NCBI GenBank assembly: GCA_963668015.2
Contig: CAXXCR010000037.1
Location: 1-64,000, forward strand
Direction of reading: 5' to 3'
DNA: 64,000 nt
DNA from: Ilyobacter_A sp963668015
Lineage (GTDB): Bacteria > Fusobacteriota > Fusobacteriia > Fusobacteriales > Fusobacteriaceae
The notes below the pieces were generated by a model. That model was not told the origin of the DNA and made no database searches. It saw only the letters and a program-made list of their open reading frames with translations. The position numbers and the translations under genes were made by a program. Positions 47,097-55,232 of this stretch are shown here, in pieces (the first letter of the stretch is position 1; each line of letters opens with the position of its first letter).

Positions 47097-47163
47097 GTAA
47101 AGGATAGTTCACCTGAGAACTATCCAGGGAATATCTTTTGAAGTTGCAAAACTTCTTTTTTTA
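47097..47163 (+). ncRNA. Putative small RNA of about 65 bases
   Basis: Directly after the promoter comes a 9-bp hairpin (GGATAGTTC, 47102-47110, with GAACTATCC, 47117-47125; loop ACCTGA). A 13-base linker follows, then a terminator (GAAGTT 47140-47145, loop GCAA, AACTTC 47150-47155) with seven T. No start codon with a ribosome-binding site fits inside. It could be an independent sRNA, or an attenuated leader of the peptide-gene array that begins 88 bases later. Confidence 0.55.
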
Positions 47164-47250
47164 AGAGCTGTAAGTTTATGTGTGAACTAAGTGCGGAAGC
47201 GTTTTTTAAAGATAATATAGTTGACTAGTAAACGAAAGAGAGTGATAAAG

Positions 47251-47388
47251 ATGAAAAAACTATTAATAATAGGAATGGTGGCGTTAGGGATAGCAGCATA
47301 CGCTGGAGAGCAAGAAGTGGAATAAGGGGAAAGACTATCAAGACCGTTGATGATAGAACTGTTTGGAGACTATGGAGAAAGATATTAA
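47251..47388 (+). pseudogene. Secreted small-peptide gene, array copy 1 (nonsense codon)
   Basis: The first of six tandem copies. The 46-codon frame starts at ATG 47251 and would end at TAA 47386-47388, but has TAA at 47323-47325 where intact copies have CAA. The truncated product would be just the signal peptide and six residues. The remainder after the stop is still fully conserved, so the mutation is recent, or is a sequence error. It differs from the other copies in signal-peptide residues (LLIIGMVALG). A hairpin with TGAAGTT and AACTTCA (47406-47426) follows. Confidence 0.75.
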
Positions 47389-47474
47389 ATTAAAAGATAA
47401 AATGGTGAAGTTACTGAAAAACTTCATTTTAAAAGACAATATAGTTTATAAGTAAACGAAAGAGAGTGATGAAG

Positions 47475-47612
47475 ATGAAAAAACTATTAGCAATAGGAAT
47501 GTTGGCACTGGGGATAGCGGCATACGCTGGAGAGCAAGAAGTGGAGCAAGGAGAAAGGTTATCGAGACCGTTGATGATAGAACTGTTTGGAGACTATGGA
47601 GAAAGATATTAA
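47475..47612 (+). CDS. Secreted small peptide, array copy 2
   Basis: A 45-residue preprotein. The signal peptide MKKLLAIGMLALGIAAYA ends in an AxA site, giving a mature peptide of 27 residues that begins GEQEVEQ and contains GERLSRPLMIELFGDYG. The mature part is acidic, without cysteine. The family is unknown to me. It lies 224 bases after copy 1, with the same terminator-like hairpin downstream (near 47630-47650), so copies 1 and 2 may be separate transcripts. The ribosome site is weak (GAGAGTGATGAAG). Confidence 0.75.
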   Translation: MKKLLAIGMLALGIAAYAGEQEVEQGERLSRPLMIELFGDYGERY

Positions 47613-47698
47613 ATTAAAAGATAAAATGGTGAAGTTACTGAAAAACTTCATTTTAAAAGACAATATAGTTTATAAGTAAACGAAAGAGAGTGATGAAA

Positions 47699-47845
47699 AT
47701 GAAAAAACTACTAGCAATAGGAATGTTGGCACTGGGAATAGCAGCATACGCCGGAGAGCAAAAAGTAGAGCGAGGAGAAAGATTATCAAGAGTAACCCAA
47801 TATAGATTGTTTGAAGATTACGGTAATAGAGAAGCGGATTTTTAG
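47699..47845 (+). CDS. Secreted small peptide, array copy 3 (divergent)
   Basis: A 48-residue preprotein with the same signal peptide but the most divergent mature region: GEQKVERGERLSRVTQYRLF, then EDYGNREADF. Conserved positions across all copies are the first GE, the GERLSR core, the LF pair and the DYG near the end. The retained core and changed flanks suggest selection on the core motif. The period from copy 2 is again 224 bases; the following spacer is of the second type. Confidence 0.72.
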   Translation: MKKLLAIGMLALGIAAYAGEQKVERGERLSRVTQYRLFEDYGNREADF

Positions 47846-47882
47846 AATAAAATTATAATAAAATGATAGGAGGCAGATGAAA

Positions 47883-48020
47883 ATGAAAAAACTACTAGCA
47901 ATAGGAATGTTAGCACTGGGGATAGCAGCATACGCTGGAGAGCAAGAAGTGGAGCAAGGAGAAAGGTTATCGAGACCGTTGATGATAGAACTGTTTGGAG
48001 ACTATGGAGAGAGATACTAA
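47883..48020 (+). CDS. Secreted small peptide, array copy 4
   Basis: 45 residues, protein identical to copies 2 and 5. It begins at ATG 47883 with TAGGAGGCAG upstream; an in-frame ATG two codons earlier sits too close to the ribosome site. From here to copy 6 the unit length is 174 bases and the spacer lacks the terminator hairpin, so copies 3-6 could be one polycistronic message. Confidence 0.75.
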   Translation: MKKLLAIGMLALGIAAYAGEQEVEQGERLSRPLMIELFGDYGERY

Positions 48021-48056
48021 AATAAATTATAATAAAATGATAGGAGGCAGATGAAA

Positions 48057-48194
48057 ATGAAAAAACTACTAGCAATAGGAATGTTAGCACTGGGGATAGC
48101 AGCATACGCTGGAGAGCAAGAAGTGGAGCAAGGAGAAAGGTTATCGAGACCGTTGATGATAGAACTGTTTGGAGACTATGGAGAGAGATACTAA
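48057..48194 (+). CDS. Secreted small peptide, array copy 5
   Basis: Identical to copy 4 across the 174-base unit as far as I can compare by eye, implying very recent duplication or gene conversion. 45-residue preprotein, signal peptide plus 27-residue mature peptide, same AGGAGG-containing leader. Confidence 0.75.
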   Translation: MKKLLAIGMLALGIAAYAGEQEVEQGERLSRPLMIELFGDYGERY

Positions 48195-48230
48195 AATAAA
48201 TTATAATAAAATGATAGGAGGCAGATGAAA

Positions 48231-48374
48231 ATGAAAAAACTACTAGCAATAGGGATATTGGCACTGGGGATAGCGGCATACGCTGGAGAGAAAGAAGTAG
48301 AACAAGGGGAAAGATTATCGAGACCATTGATGATAGAATTGTTTGGAGACTACGGCGAAAGACATGTTGATTAA
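48231..48374 (+). CDS. Secreted small peptide, array copy 6
   Basis: A 47-residue preprotein. The signal peptide has one change (GIL for GML), the mature start is GEKEVEQ, and the end is extended (RHVD in place of RY). The GERLSRPLMIELFGDYG core is unchanged although many codons differ silently from copies 4 and 5 (for example CCA/CCG and TTG/CTG). Such silent change indicates purifying selection on the peptide. Confidence 0.75.
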   Translation: MKKLLAIGILALGIAAYAGEKEVEQGERLSRPLMIELFGDYGERHVD

Positions 48375-48546
48375 TTATGAAAGAAGGGGATGCTTTTGAG
48401 AAAGGAAATAAAAATCGAAAGGCATACAACCCTGAGGGAAGATGATTATTTTTACTAGATATGCGATACAGAAAATTTTTAGTCTGTAAACTTTAAAAGT
48501 CTTGAGTTTATGGGCGAAAAATGCTTTCTAGAATGGGATGAGGCCA

Positions 48547-48987
48547 ATGGAAAAATATAAAATAGGGGAAAAAATAGGTTTAATTTATAAGTATTTACAA
48601 ATAATGTCGTTAAAAAACTTTGAAGATATGGACATAAACCCGTCTGAATTTCCTGTTCTACTTACAATAATGGAAAATGAGGGTATATGCCAGGAAGAAT
48701 TAAGCGAAAAATTAAAAGTTAATAAGTCAGCAACCACTAAGGTGGTAAAGGCGCTTGTAAAGAAAGGGTATTTGGTCAGAAAAAGAGACAGTGCAGATAG
48801 AAGATACTACAAGGTTTATTCTACCGAGAAATCCAGAAATCTGAAAACCAGAATATTAGATAAGGTTGAGAAACTGTCTAAAATAATTTTGCTGGATTTC
48901 AGCGAAGAAGAACTGTTGAGATTATACAGGTCACTGGAAAAATTGGAGAAGAACATCTCTAAAAACTGTAAGTGTATGTATGAATAG
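48547..48987 (+). CDS. MarR-family transcriptional regulator
   Basis: About 146 residues from the ATG at 48547; an ATG three codons upstream (48538) is possible and neither has an ideal ribosome site. It has the MarR winged-helix: EFPVLLTIMENEGICQEELSEKLKVNKSATTKVVKALVKKGYLVRKR with DSADRRYYKVYST forming the wing (here split across residues about 35-95), flanked by dimerisation helices. The C-terminal KNCKCMYE adds two cysteines that might sense redox or metal. It directly follows the peptide array and may regulate it. A long hairpin terminator lies at 48993-49037. Confidence 0.85.
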   Translation: MEKYKIGEKIGLIYKYLQIMSLKNFEDMDINPSEFPVLLTIMENEGICQEELSEKLKVNKSATTKVVKALVKKGYLVRKRDSADRRYYKVYSTEKSRNLKTRILDKVEKLSKIILLDFSEEELLRLYRSLEKLEKNISKNCKCMYE

Positions 48988-48992
48988 ATGTA

Positions 48993-49037
48993 CTACATAG
49001 GCCTGGATTCTAACAAGAATCCGGGTCTATGTATTTT
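48993..49037 (+). terminator. Terminator after the MarR gene
   Basis: TACATAGGCC..GGATTC pairs with GAATCC..GGTCTATGTA around a short loop, followed by a T-rich stretch. Confidence 0.7.
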
Positions 49038-49133
49038 AGAAATAAGCATTTTTTCTTTTACCTTGTTTTAAAGATAGTTTGCAAAAAAGGAAGATATAAT
49101 TTATAATGATTAAAAACATTAAGGAGTTAGTAT

Positions 49134-49925
49134 ATGGATATAAAAGCAGTTGTGCTAGATTTGGATGGGACGCTTTTAAACTCTGATCACAGGATTTCTG
49201 ACAGAAATAAAAGAGTGCTCGCCGAACTAAGGAAAAAGGGAATAAAGGTATTTTTGGCAACCGGTAGGACGTATACATCTTTATATAAATACAAACAAGA
49301 ACTTGAATTGGATACCCCTGTAATTTGTTACAATGGAGCCAGAGTTGTAGATTCTAGAAGTGATCAGACTTATTTTGAATACCCGATAGAAGGGGATGAT
49401 GTAAAGGAACTCATAAAAATTTCCAGGGATAAGGGAATACATCTAAACCTGTATCAGAACGATATATGGTACGTGGAAAAAAATGACAACGAAGAGACAA
49501 AAACATATATGGAAATATCAGGCTTGGAGTATGAAAAAAAGGATTTTGATACATTTGAAGACTACAGGATGACAAAAAGCCTTTTCATAGCAGATCATGA
49601 CGAACTTTTGGAATTAGAAAGAGTTTTAAGTGAAAAGTTAAACGGATCTGTGCATCTTACTTTTTCAAGACCTTTCTTTTTAGAGATACTTCAGGGTGAT
49701 GTAAATAAAGGAACTGCTTTGGAGAAGATACTAAAAAAAGAGGGAATACCATGCGAGAACGTAATAGCCTTTGGCGACGGATTAAATGATTACGAGATGT
49801 TAAAAACAGTCGGCTTAGGAGTAGCCATGGGGAACTCTTTGGAGCGTTTGAAGGAATTGGTGGATATAAAGACCCTCAGTAATGATGAGGATGGAGTGGC
49901 AGTATTTTTGGAAAAGTATATTTAA
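49134..49925 (+). CDS. HAD-superfamily phosphatase, Cof subfamily
   Basis: A 263-residue HAD hydrolase with motif I VLDLDGTLLNSDH (residues about 7-19, nucleophile Asp 8), motif II FLATGRT, a C2B cap of about 100 residues, and motifs III/IV GDVNKGTALEKIL and IAFGDGLNDYEML. Cof-type enzymes dephosphorylate sugar phosphates, flavin or pyridoxal phosphates with broad specificity; the substrate cannot be assigned. It is a single gene with start at ATG behind AAGGAG. Confidence 0.9.
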   Translation: MDIKAVVLDLDGTLLNSDHRISDRNKRVLAELRKKGIKVFLATGRTYTSLYKYKQELELDTPVICYNGARVVDSRSDQTYFEYPIEGDDVKELIKISRDKGIHLNLYQNDIWYVEKNDNEETKTYMEISGLEYEKKDFDTFEDYRMTKSLFIADHDELLELERVLSEKLNGSVHLTFSRPFFLEILQGDVNKGTALEKILKKEGIPCENVIAFGDGLNDYEMLKTVGLGVAMGNSLERLKELVDIKTLSNDEDGVAVFLEKYI

Positions 49926-49939
49926 ATTATTAGTTTTTA

Positions 49940-50100
49940 AAAGTTTCGAATTATTGAATTTATTACAAGTATATAAAAACCTTTTTGGGTCACGAACAGC
50001 ACTAATGTACACAAATGTAATTGCAAAATCTTGGCCACAGAGTTGCACGGAGTAAAATAGTGAGTTTCACAGTCCAAAATAGGTTTAAATAAAATCAGCA
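49940..50100. repeat. Dispersed intergenic repeat, family A copy 3 (left inverted copy)
   Basis: The gene-free stretch 49926-50256 contains family A. Bases 49988-50070 match the reverse complement of 55014-55096 over 83 bases with about four differences (GGTCACGAACAGCACTAATG, then ACACAAATGTAATTGCAAAA, then CTTGGCCACAGAG). The two copies bracket the SNF2 helicase and its neighbour. Confidence 0.85.
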
Positions 50101-50183
50101 TTTATTAGAAATTATAAGAAAAATCATCAGTGAAAATAAAAATCCTCTTTGAGGGTTTTTTATTTTTTTAAAGGTTTATTATG

Positions 50184-50212
50184 TTGTAAAGAAGTAACAT
50201 TTGTGATATAAT
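50184..50212 (+). promoter_or_regulatory. Promoter of the SNF2 helicase pair
   Basis: TTGTAA (50184-50189), 17-base spacer, extended -10 TGTGATATAAT ending at 50212. Confidence 0.6.
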
Positions 50213-50256
50213 TAACTTTGGATTTATTTGGAATATAGAAGCGAGGAGTAGTTTTG

Positions 50257-53025
50257 ATGTTTGAAAATTTAAAGAAACACGGTATCAAAAAAAAGAGTTT
50301 AGACAGGGTAGATGACATTTACTTTATGCTGTATTTTGATGAAAATGGAGCGTATATTGAGGTAACTGACAAGGAGAAAAAAAAGATAAACAATCTGGAC
50401 TCCTCCTCTTTTGATAGAGATACAAAGGAAATTTTGAAAAATATAGAGAATATAATGGAGAGCAGCTTATTTATAATATCCTGGTCCGACACCAATGACA
50501 GGATATATTTAAATGAACATCCTTACCTTTTTGAACTTTTGAAAAACAGCAGATACTTTGTGAACGAAAATTTTGAAAAGATAGAATTGGAAGAGGGGAT
50601 AAAGCAGCTGTCTCTGAGTATCGAAACTTTAGAAGAAAAGGAAGCTAACATCATAAGGTCCACGTTGTTACTAGACTATACAGTAGATAATTTCAGGTTT
50701 ATCACTGAGGACTGCGTAGTATCCGACAATAAACTATACAGAATAAAAAGTATAGGGGAGAACTATATTAATACCGGGGAGCTTAACTCAAGTTTTGGTG
50801 AGGGAGAGCTGGAAAAGTTTTTGACAATAAGCTACTCATATTTTGATAATTTGGATATAGACTATAGAGGTTATGAGATTGTTTTTGAGGGTCAAAGAGA
50901 GCTTAAACCGGAAATAATAATAGAAAAAATAGCTAGGGATAGAACTCTTTACTTGAAGCTGGGCCTTTCTATTTCTTCCATAGACTATGATTTTTTGGAA
51001 GAGTATGACGCGAGGTCAGCTGTACTTGTAAATGACCTTGAGAAAAAAATAATAGTATGTGATGTAGACATTTCTGAAATAGGAAATGCTGTTGAGGAGA
51101 TAGTCAGGATACTGGTTAAATACCAAAGAAAGCTTAAACTAAGGGAGGCTTACTATCTTGACGGAAATCTAATAATTATGCAGGAAAATCTGGCAAAGGA
51201 GTTTGTAACCAACGAGCTGCTGAACCTTATAGGTAGATATAAGGTATTGGGAACTGACAAGCTGAAGAAGTATAAGATAAAAACTGCAAAACCGAGGATG
51301 GTTGCCAACCTGTCTCATTCTATAGATTTTTTGGAGGGTGATGCATACCTGGATATTGATGGGGAGAAATTTTCCATATTCGATTTTATATCCAACTTTA
51401 AAGAGAATTCGTATATCGTGCTAAGTGACGGGACAAACGCTTTGGTGAGTAAAAAGTATATAGAAAAACTAGAGAGGATATTTAAAAAGAAAGACGGCAA
51501 GTTGAGGGTTTCGTTTTTCGATCTTCCAATTGTAGAGGAACTTATAGAAGATAAAATAGGGGCTGCTACTATTGTGAAGGATAAAGAGGTATTTTTGGGA
51601 TTTAATCAACTTAAGGATATGGATATACCGCTTCCAAAGATTAATGCAAGTTTGAGGGAATACCAGGATTATGGTTACAGGTGGTTCGTATACCTGCTTG
51701 AAAACAGACTCGGAGGATGCCTGGCGGATGATATGGGATTGGGGAAAACCCTGCAGGCAATTTCTCTACTTTCTTATATTTACTCTAAACCGGGGGAAAA
51801 ACCGAGTTTGGTCGCTATGCCTAAAAGTTTGATATATAACTGGGAAAATGAGATAAAAAGATTTAATTCGGATTTAAGTGTCAGTATATACTATGGTATA
51901 AACAGGAATATAGAGGAAGCGATGAAGTCCAATGTAATTCTGACAACTTACGGTACAGTCAGAAATGACATAAAAGACCTGAGAAAAAAAGAGTTTGAAT
52001 TGGTAATTTTGGATGAGTCACAAAATATAAAAAATATTAATTCTCAGACAACAAAAGCAGTTATGCTTTTAAACTCTAACAATAGATTTGCACTTAGTGG
52101 AACACCTGTGGAAAATAATCTAGGTGAACTTTATTCTCTGTTTAGGTTTATAAATCCAAATATGTTTGGAAGCATAGAGGAGTTTAACTATTCATATGCA
52201 AATCCAATACAAAGGGACAATGACAGAGAGGTAGTGCAGGAGCTCAGAAAAAAAATATATCCATTTATACTGAGAAGAACAAAAAAAGAGGTTTTAAAAG
52301 ATCTGCCAGAGAAGATAGAGAAAGTAATGTACATAGAGATGAATCCGGAGCAGAAGAAAATCTACGAAGAGAGAAGACTTTTTTACTACAAACTTGTAAA
52401 TGATCAGATTAAAGAGCACGGTATAGGTAAGAGTCAGTTTTTTATACTGCAAGCACTTAATGAGTTGAGGCAAATAGCCAGCAATCCGGAGAGCAAATCA
52501 GACAACAGCATTGTATCCAGCAAAAGAGAGCTTTTGACTGAAAATATTACCGACGCAGTTTCCAATGGACATAAGGTCCTGGTTTTTACCAATTTCATAA
52601 AAACTATAGAAAACATATGCTTTGATTTGGATGAAAGAGGGATAAAATATCTTTCTATGACAGGAGCCACAAAAAACAGGCAGGAACTGGTGGATAAGTT
52701 TCAAAAGGATAAAAATTATAAGGTATTTGTAATGACGCTTAAAACAGGAGGGGTTGGTCTGAATCTTACTGCTGCGGATACAATATTTATATATGATCCT
52801 TGGTGGAATAAGACGGCGGAAGACCAGGCAGTTGACAGGAGTCATAGAATGGGGCAGGATAGGACAGTTTTCTCCTATAAGCTTATAAGTAAGGGAACTA
52901 TAGAAGAAAAAATATTGATGCTTCAAAAAGAGAAGAGTAAACTTTTTGAAGACTTAATTTCCAGTGACAGCGCTTCGGTTAAGACTTTGAATGAAGCGGA
53001 TATAGAATACATATTTTCACAATGA
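50257..53025 (+). CDS. SNF2-family helicase/ATPase
   Basis: About 922 residues from the ATG at 50257 (behind GAGGAG; the TTG just before is less likely). The N-terminal 450 residues are poorly conserved and may form an SNF2-associated bacterial helicase domain. The motor has Q-motif region LREYQDYGYRWFVYLLENRLGG, Walker A DDMGLGKTLQA (near 490), Walker B-like VILDESQNIKN, motif III ALSGTPVENNLGEL, and the second RecA lobe with MTLKTGGVGLNLTAADTI and DQAVDRSHRMGQ. Such ATPases translocate on DNA in repair, transcription recycling or phage defence. It is paired with the next gene, 20 bases downstream. Confidence 0.93.
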   Translation: MFENLKKHGIKKKSLDRVDDIYFMLYFDENGAYIEVTDKEKKKINNLDSSSFDRDTKEILKNIENIMESSLFIISWSDTNDRIYLNEHPYLFELLKNSRYFVNENFEKIELEEGIKQLSLSIETLEEKEANIIRSTLLLDYTVDNFRFITEDCVVSDNKLYRIKSIGENYINTGELNSSFGEGELEKFLTISYSYFDNLDIDYRGYEIVFEGQRELKPEIIIEKIARDRTLYLKLGLSISSIDYDFLEEYDARSAVLVNDLEKKIIVCDVDISEIGNAVEEIVRILVKYQRKLKLREAYYLDGNLIIMQENLAKEFVTNELLNLIGRYKVLGTDKLKKYKIKTAKPRMVANLSHSIDFLEGDAYLDIDGEKFSIFDFISNFKENSYIVLSDGTNALVSKKYIEKLERIFKKKDGKLRVSFFDLPIVEELIEDKIGAATIVKDKEVFLGFNQLKDMDIPLPKINASLREYQDYGYRWFVYLLENRLGGCLADDMGLGKTLQAISLLSYIYSKPGEKPSLVAMPKSLIYNWENEIKRFNSDLSVSIYYGINRNIEEAMKSNVILTTYGTVRNDIKDLRKKEFELVILDESQNIKNINSQTTKAVMLLNSNNRFALSGTPVENNLGELYSLFRFINPNMFGSIEEFNYSYANPIQRDNDREVVQELRKKIYPFILRRTKKEVLKDLPEKIEKVMYIEMNPEQKKIYEERRLFYYKLVNDQIKEHGIGKSQFFILQALNELRQIASNPESKSDNSIVSSKRELLTENITDAVSNGHKVLVFTNFIKTIENICFDLDERGIKYLSMTGATKNRQELVDKFQKDKNYKVFVMTLKTGGVGLNLTAADTIFIYDPWWNKTAEDQAVDRSHRMGQDRTVFSYKLISKGTIEEKILMLQKEKSKLFEDLISSDSASVKTLNEADIEYIFSQ

Positions 53026-53045
53026 TGATTTATCGGAGGATATAG

Positions 53046-54812
53046 ATGATTAACAGAGATAGGTTTAGAGAGGCTCTAGATGACTTTTATTCAAAAGATA
53101 TTTTATTTAAGTTGTTCAAATCTTATTTTATAGATTGGATAGCTGACGGATATATAGGAAGCAACTTGGGATTGTTTGAGGTATCTGTAATTTCAGAAGA
53201 CAGCAAGAAGCAGACTCTCTTGGACCTGATGTATCAAGTTTTTTCAAAAGAGGAAACTTTTAAAAATATATACGGAGTTATGGATGAGGAACTTCAAGAG
53301 ATATTCTTAAAAATTGCATGGCATGGGAAATATTACATATCCGAGTCGGAGAAAGAAAAGTTTTTTAGAACTGAATCAGGATATACCCTTCAAAGAGAAT
53401 TGGATGACAAATATCTCTTTTTTAAGTATGTGGAAGGTTCGAAAAAAGAGAATCCATATATGTACCTTCACAATGATGTAGTGAGGATGATGAGGCCGTA
53501 TCTTCCTAAAGCGAGGGACTATTATCTCCACCCTGCGGATGCGTTAGACTATAGTTTTAAGCACGGCTGTGAAGATGAGATAGCATCCAAATTTACCCTT
53601 TATTATAATTTCTTTGTTCAGGGAAATATTAAGATGACATCGAGTGATAAGATGCTTAAAGCTGTAAAAAAGGACATGCAAAAATATTGCGGCATAAATG
53701 AGTACTACTCAGAGAACAAGGATTTGGATTTTTTAAAAACTGAAACTGTTGGTCTTTTTTTTCTGCTCATAAAAGAGGAATACTTAAAGCCTGAAAATTT
53801 TAGAATATCCAATCTGAAATATATCATGACGGAATTTTTAAATGGTAGGCTTATAAACGAGAACGGGTTCTGTTATACTTCAAAATATTTGAACTATTTA
53901 AAAGGAACAAGGAATATATGGGATGGTAAAGAGAATATTAAAAGGTGTATGGAAAGCATTGGCAGTCTTATAGCAAAGCTCCCTGAAGATACAGTTGTGA
54001 GCGTAGAAAATATTTTGAATTACCTGGTATACAGGGATGAGTTTCTAGAGATATTGAATCCGAAAGATGTTTATGATTATGTGTATATAAACGAGGCGGA
54101 TTATGGGAGAACCAGAGTAACAAGCTACGACATGTATTATAAATATATAATAGAGCCTTTTGTAAAATCGGTATTGTTTATACTTGGTAGTTTTGGTATT
54201 TTGGAAGTCTACTACAACAGTCCCTCTATAAGTAATGGTTTATACCTAAAAAATGGCTACCTTAGCAAGTATGACGGTTTGGCATACATTAAACTGAGTA
54301 AACTGGGAGAATATATTGTAGGGAAATCTGAAAATTATAATTTTGGTGACTTTAAAGAGGAAGCCGAAGTTATGATGGATGATGACAGGTTGATACTTAG
54401 TATAGTCGGGGAAGCACCTATGAAAATAATGTATTTGGAGCAGGTTGCCCAGAGAATAGGCGAGAATAAGTATAAATTTACCTATGAAAATTTTCTGAAA
54501 AATATAGAATCTGAAAAACAACTAAAGGAAAGAGTCGATAACTTCAAGCAGAAAATATGCAGTGATTTAACTGGAATTTGGGAAGAGTTTTTTGCTGAAA
54601 TTTACTCAAGGCTAGGAACTGTTGAGCTTGTAGAAGATGTAGTGGTTATGAAGTTGAAAAAAGACAAAGATCTCATAGGAATAATTGGGGCAGATGAAGA
54701 GTTGAAAAAGTATATCTTGAAAGCCGAAGATTTCCATATTCTAGTAAAAGTAAGTGATAAAGATAAAGTTTTGGCACGTTTAAAGAGTTTTGGATATTTT
54801 AATGATATATAG
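53046..54812 (+). CDS. Large helicase-partner protein with a probable XPB-type C-terminal domain
   Basis: A 588-residue protein of uncertain family. The first 400 residues show no motif I know; they are rich in Tyr, Lys and Asp with no signal peptide or membrane span. The last 160 (RLILSIVGEAPMKIMYLEQV, then YKFTYENFLKNIES, DLTGIWEEFFAEIYSRLGTV, LARLKSFGYF) resemble the helicase-associated XPB/Ssl2 C-terminal-like domain (PF13625 type) found in proteins paired with helicases. That likeness is by eye and needs a profile search. It is co-oriented 20 bases after the SNF2 gene behind CGGAGG, so the two probably act together on DNA. Confidence 0.55.
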   Translation: MINRDRFREALDDFYSKDILFKLFKSYFIDWIADGYIGSNLGLFEVSVISEDSKKQTLLDLMYQVFSKEETFKNIYGVMDEELQEIFLKIAWHGKYYISESEKEKFFRTESGYTLQRELDDKYLFFKYVEGSKKENPYMYLHNDVVRMMRPYLPKARDYYLHPADALDYSFKHGCEDEIASKFTLYYNFFVQGNIKMTSSDKMLKAVKKDMQKYCGINEYYSENKDLDFLKTETVGLFFLLIKEEYLKPENFRISNLKYIMTEFLNGRLINENGFCYTSKYLNYLKGTRNIWDGKENIKRCMESIGSLIAKLPEDTVVSVENILNYLVYRDEFLEILNPKDVYDYVYINEADYGRTRVTSYDMYYKYIIEPFVKSVLFILGSFGILEVYYNSPSISNGLYLKNGYLSKYDGLAYIKLSKLGEYIVGKSENYNFGDFKEEAEVMMDDDRLILSIVGEAPMKIMYLEQVAQRIGENKYKFTYENFLKNIESEKQLKERVDNFKQKICSDLTGIWEEFFAEIYSRLGTVELVEDVVVMKLKKDKDLIGIIGADEELKKYILKAEDFHILVKVSDKDKVLARLKSFGYFNDI

Positions 54813-54832
54813 GCGGATATCCGCCTTTTTGT
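54811..54832 (+). terminator. Terminator of the SNF2 pair
   Basis: AGGCGGATATCCGCCT is a 16-base palindrome overlapping the stop codon and followed by TTTTT. Confidence 0.85.
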
Positions 54833-54839
54833 TTGTGGT

Positions 54840-55140
54840 TGAATAAAATATTGAATTTCTGAGAATCTTTTTGCACACAGAGTTTCCCAGAGATTTAGAA
54901 CATGAGCTTCACAGAGAAATCCTTAAGTCAAAAGATTTATTCTTTGTCACGAATTACACGAATCTCACGAATGATTCAAAACCTTGAAAATTAAAGATTT
55001 TTAGTAAGCCTCTGTGAAGCTCACTCTTTTCCTCCGTGCAACTCTGTGACCAAGATTTTGCAATTACATTTGTGTACATTAGTGCTGTTCGTGACCAAAA
55101 AAGTTTTTATATCCTTACAAGAAATTCAGTATTTTATTGG
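54840..55140. repeat. Dispersed intergenic repeat, family A copy 4 (right inverted copy)
   Basis: The gene-free stretch 54813-55232 is mostly family A. It holds one forward block (CACACAGAGTTTCCCAGAG, then GTCACGAATTACACGAATCT) and, at 55014-55096, the inverted block matching copy 3. The two halves within this copy are themselves roughly inverted, so it is a complete fold-back element. Confidence 0.85.
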
Positions 55141-55232
55141 ACGCTTTTAAGAGTGAGTTAAATTAATTATAAACTTAAAAGCAGTTGGAAATGCTGAAAA
55201 GATATGGTATAAGTAGAATGAGGTGAATAGTT

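Noticed and set aside
47251..48374. Array of non-coding tandem repeats only
   Set aside because: Silent substitutions, a preserved signal peptide and retained frames in five of six copies favour coding genes.
47842..48429. 195-codon minus-strand frame with internal repeats of about 58 residues
   Set aside because: It is the antisense of the tandem peptide genes; its repeats merely mirror the 174-base unit, and the + strand has signal peptides and AGGAGG sites.
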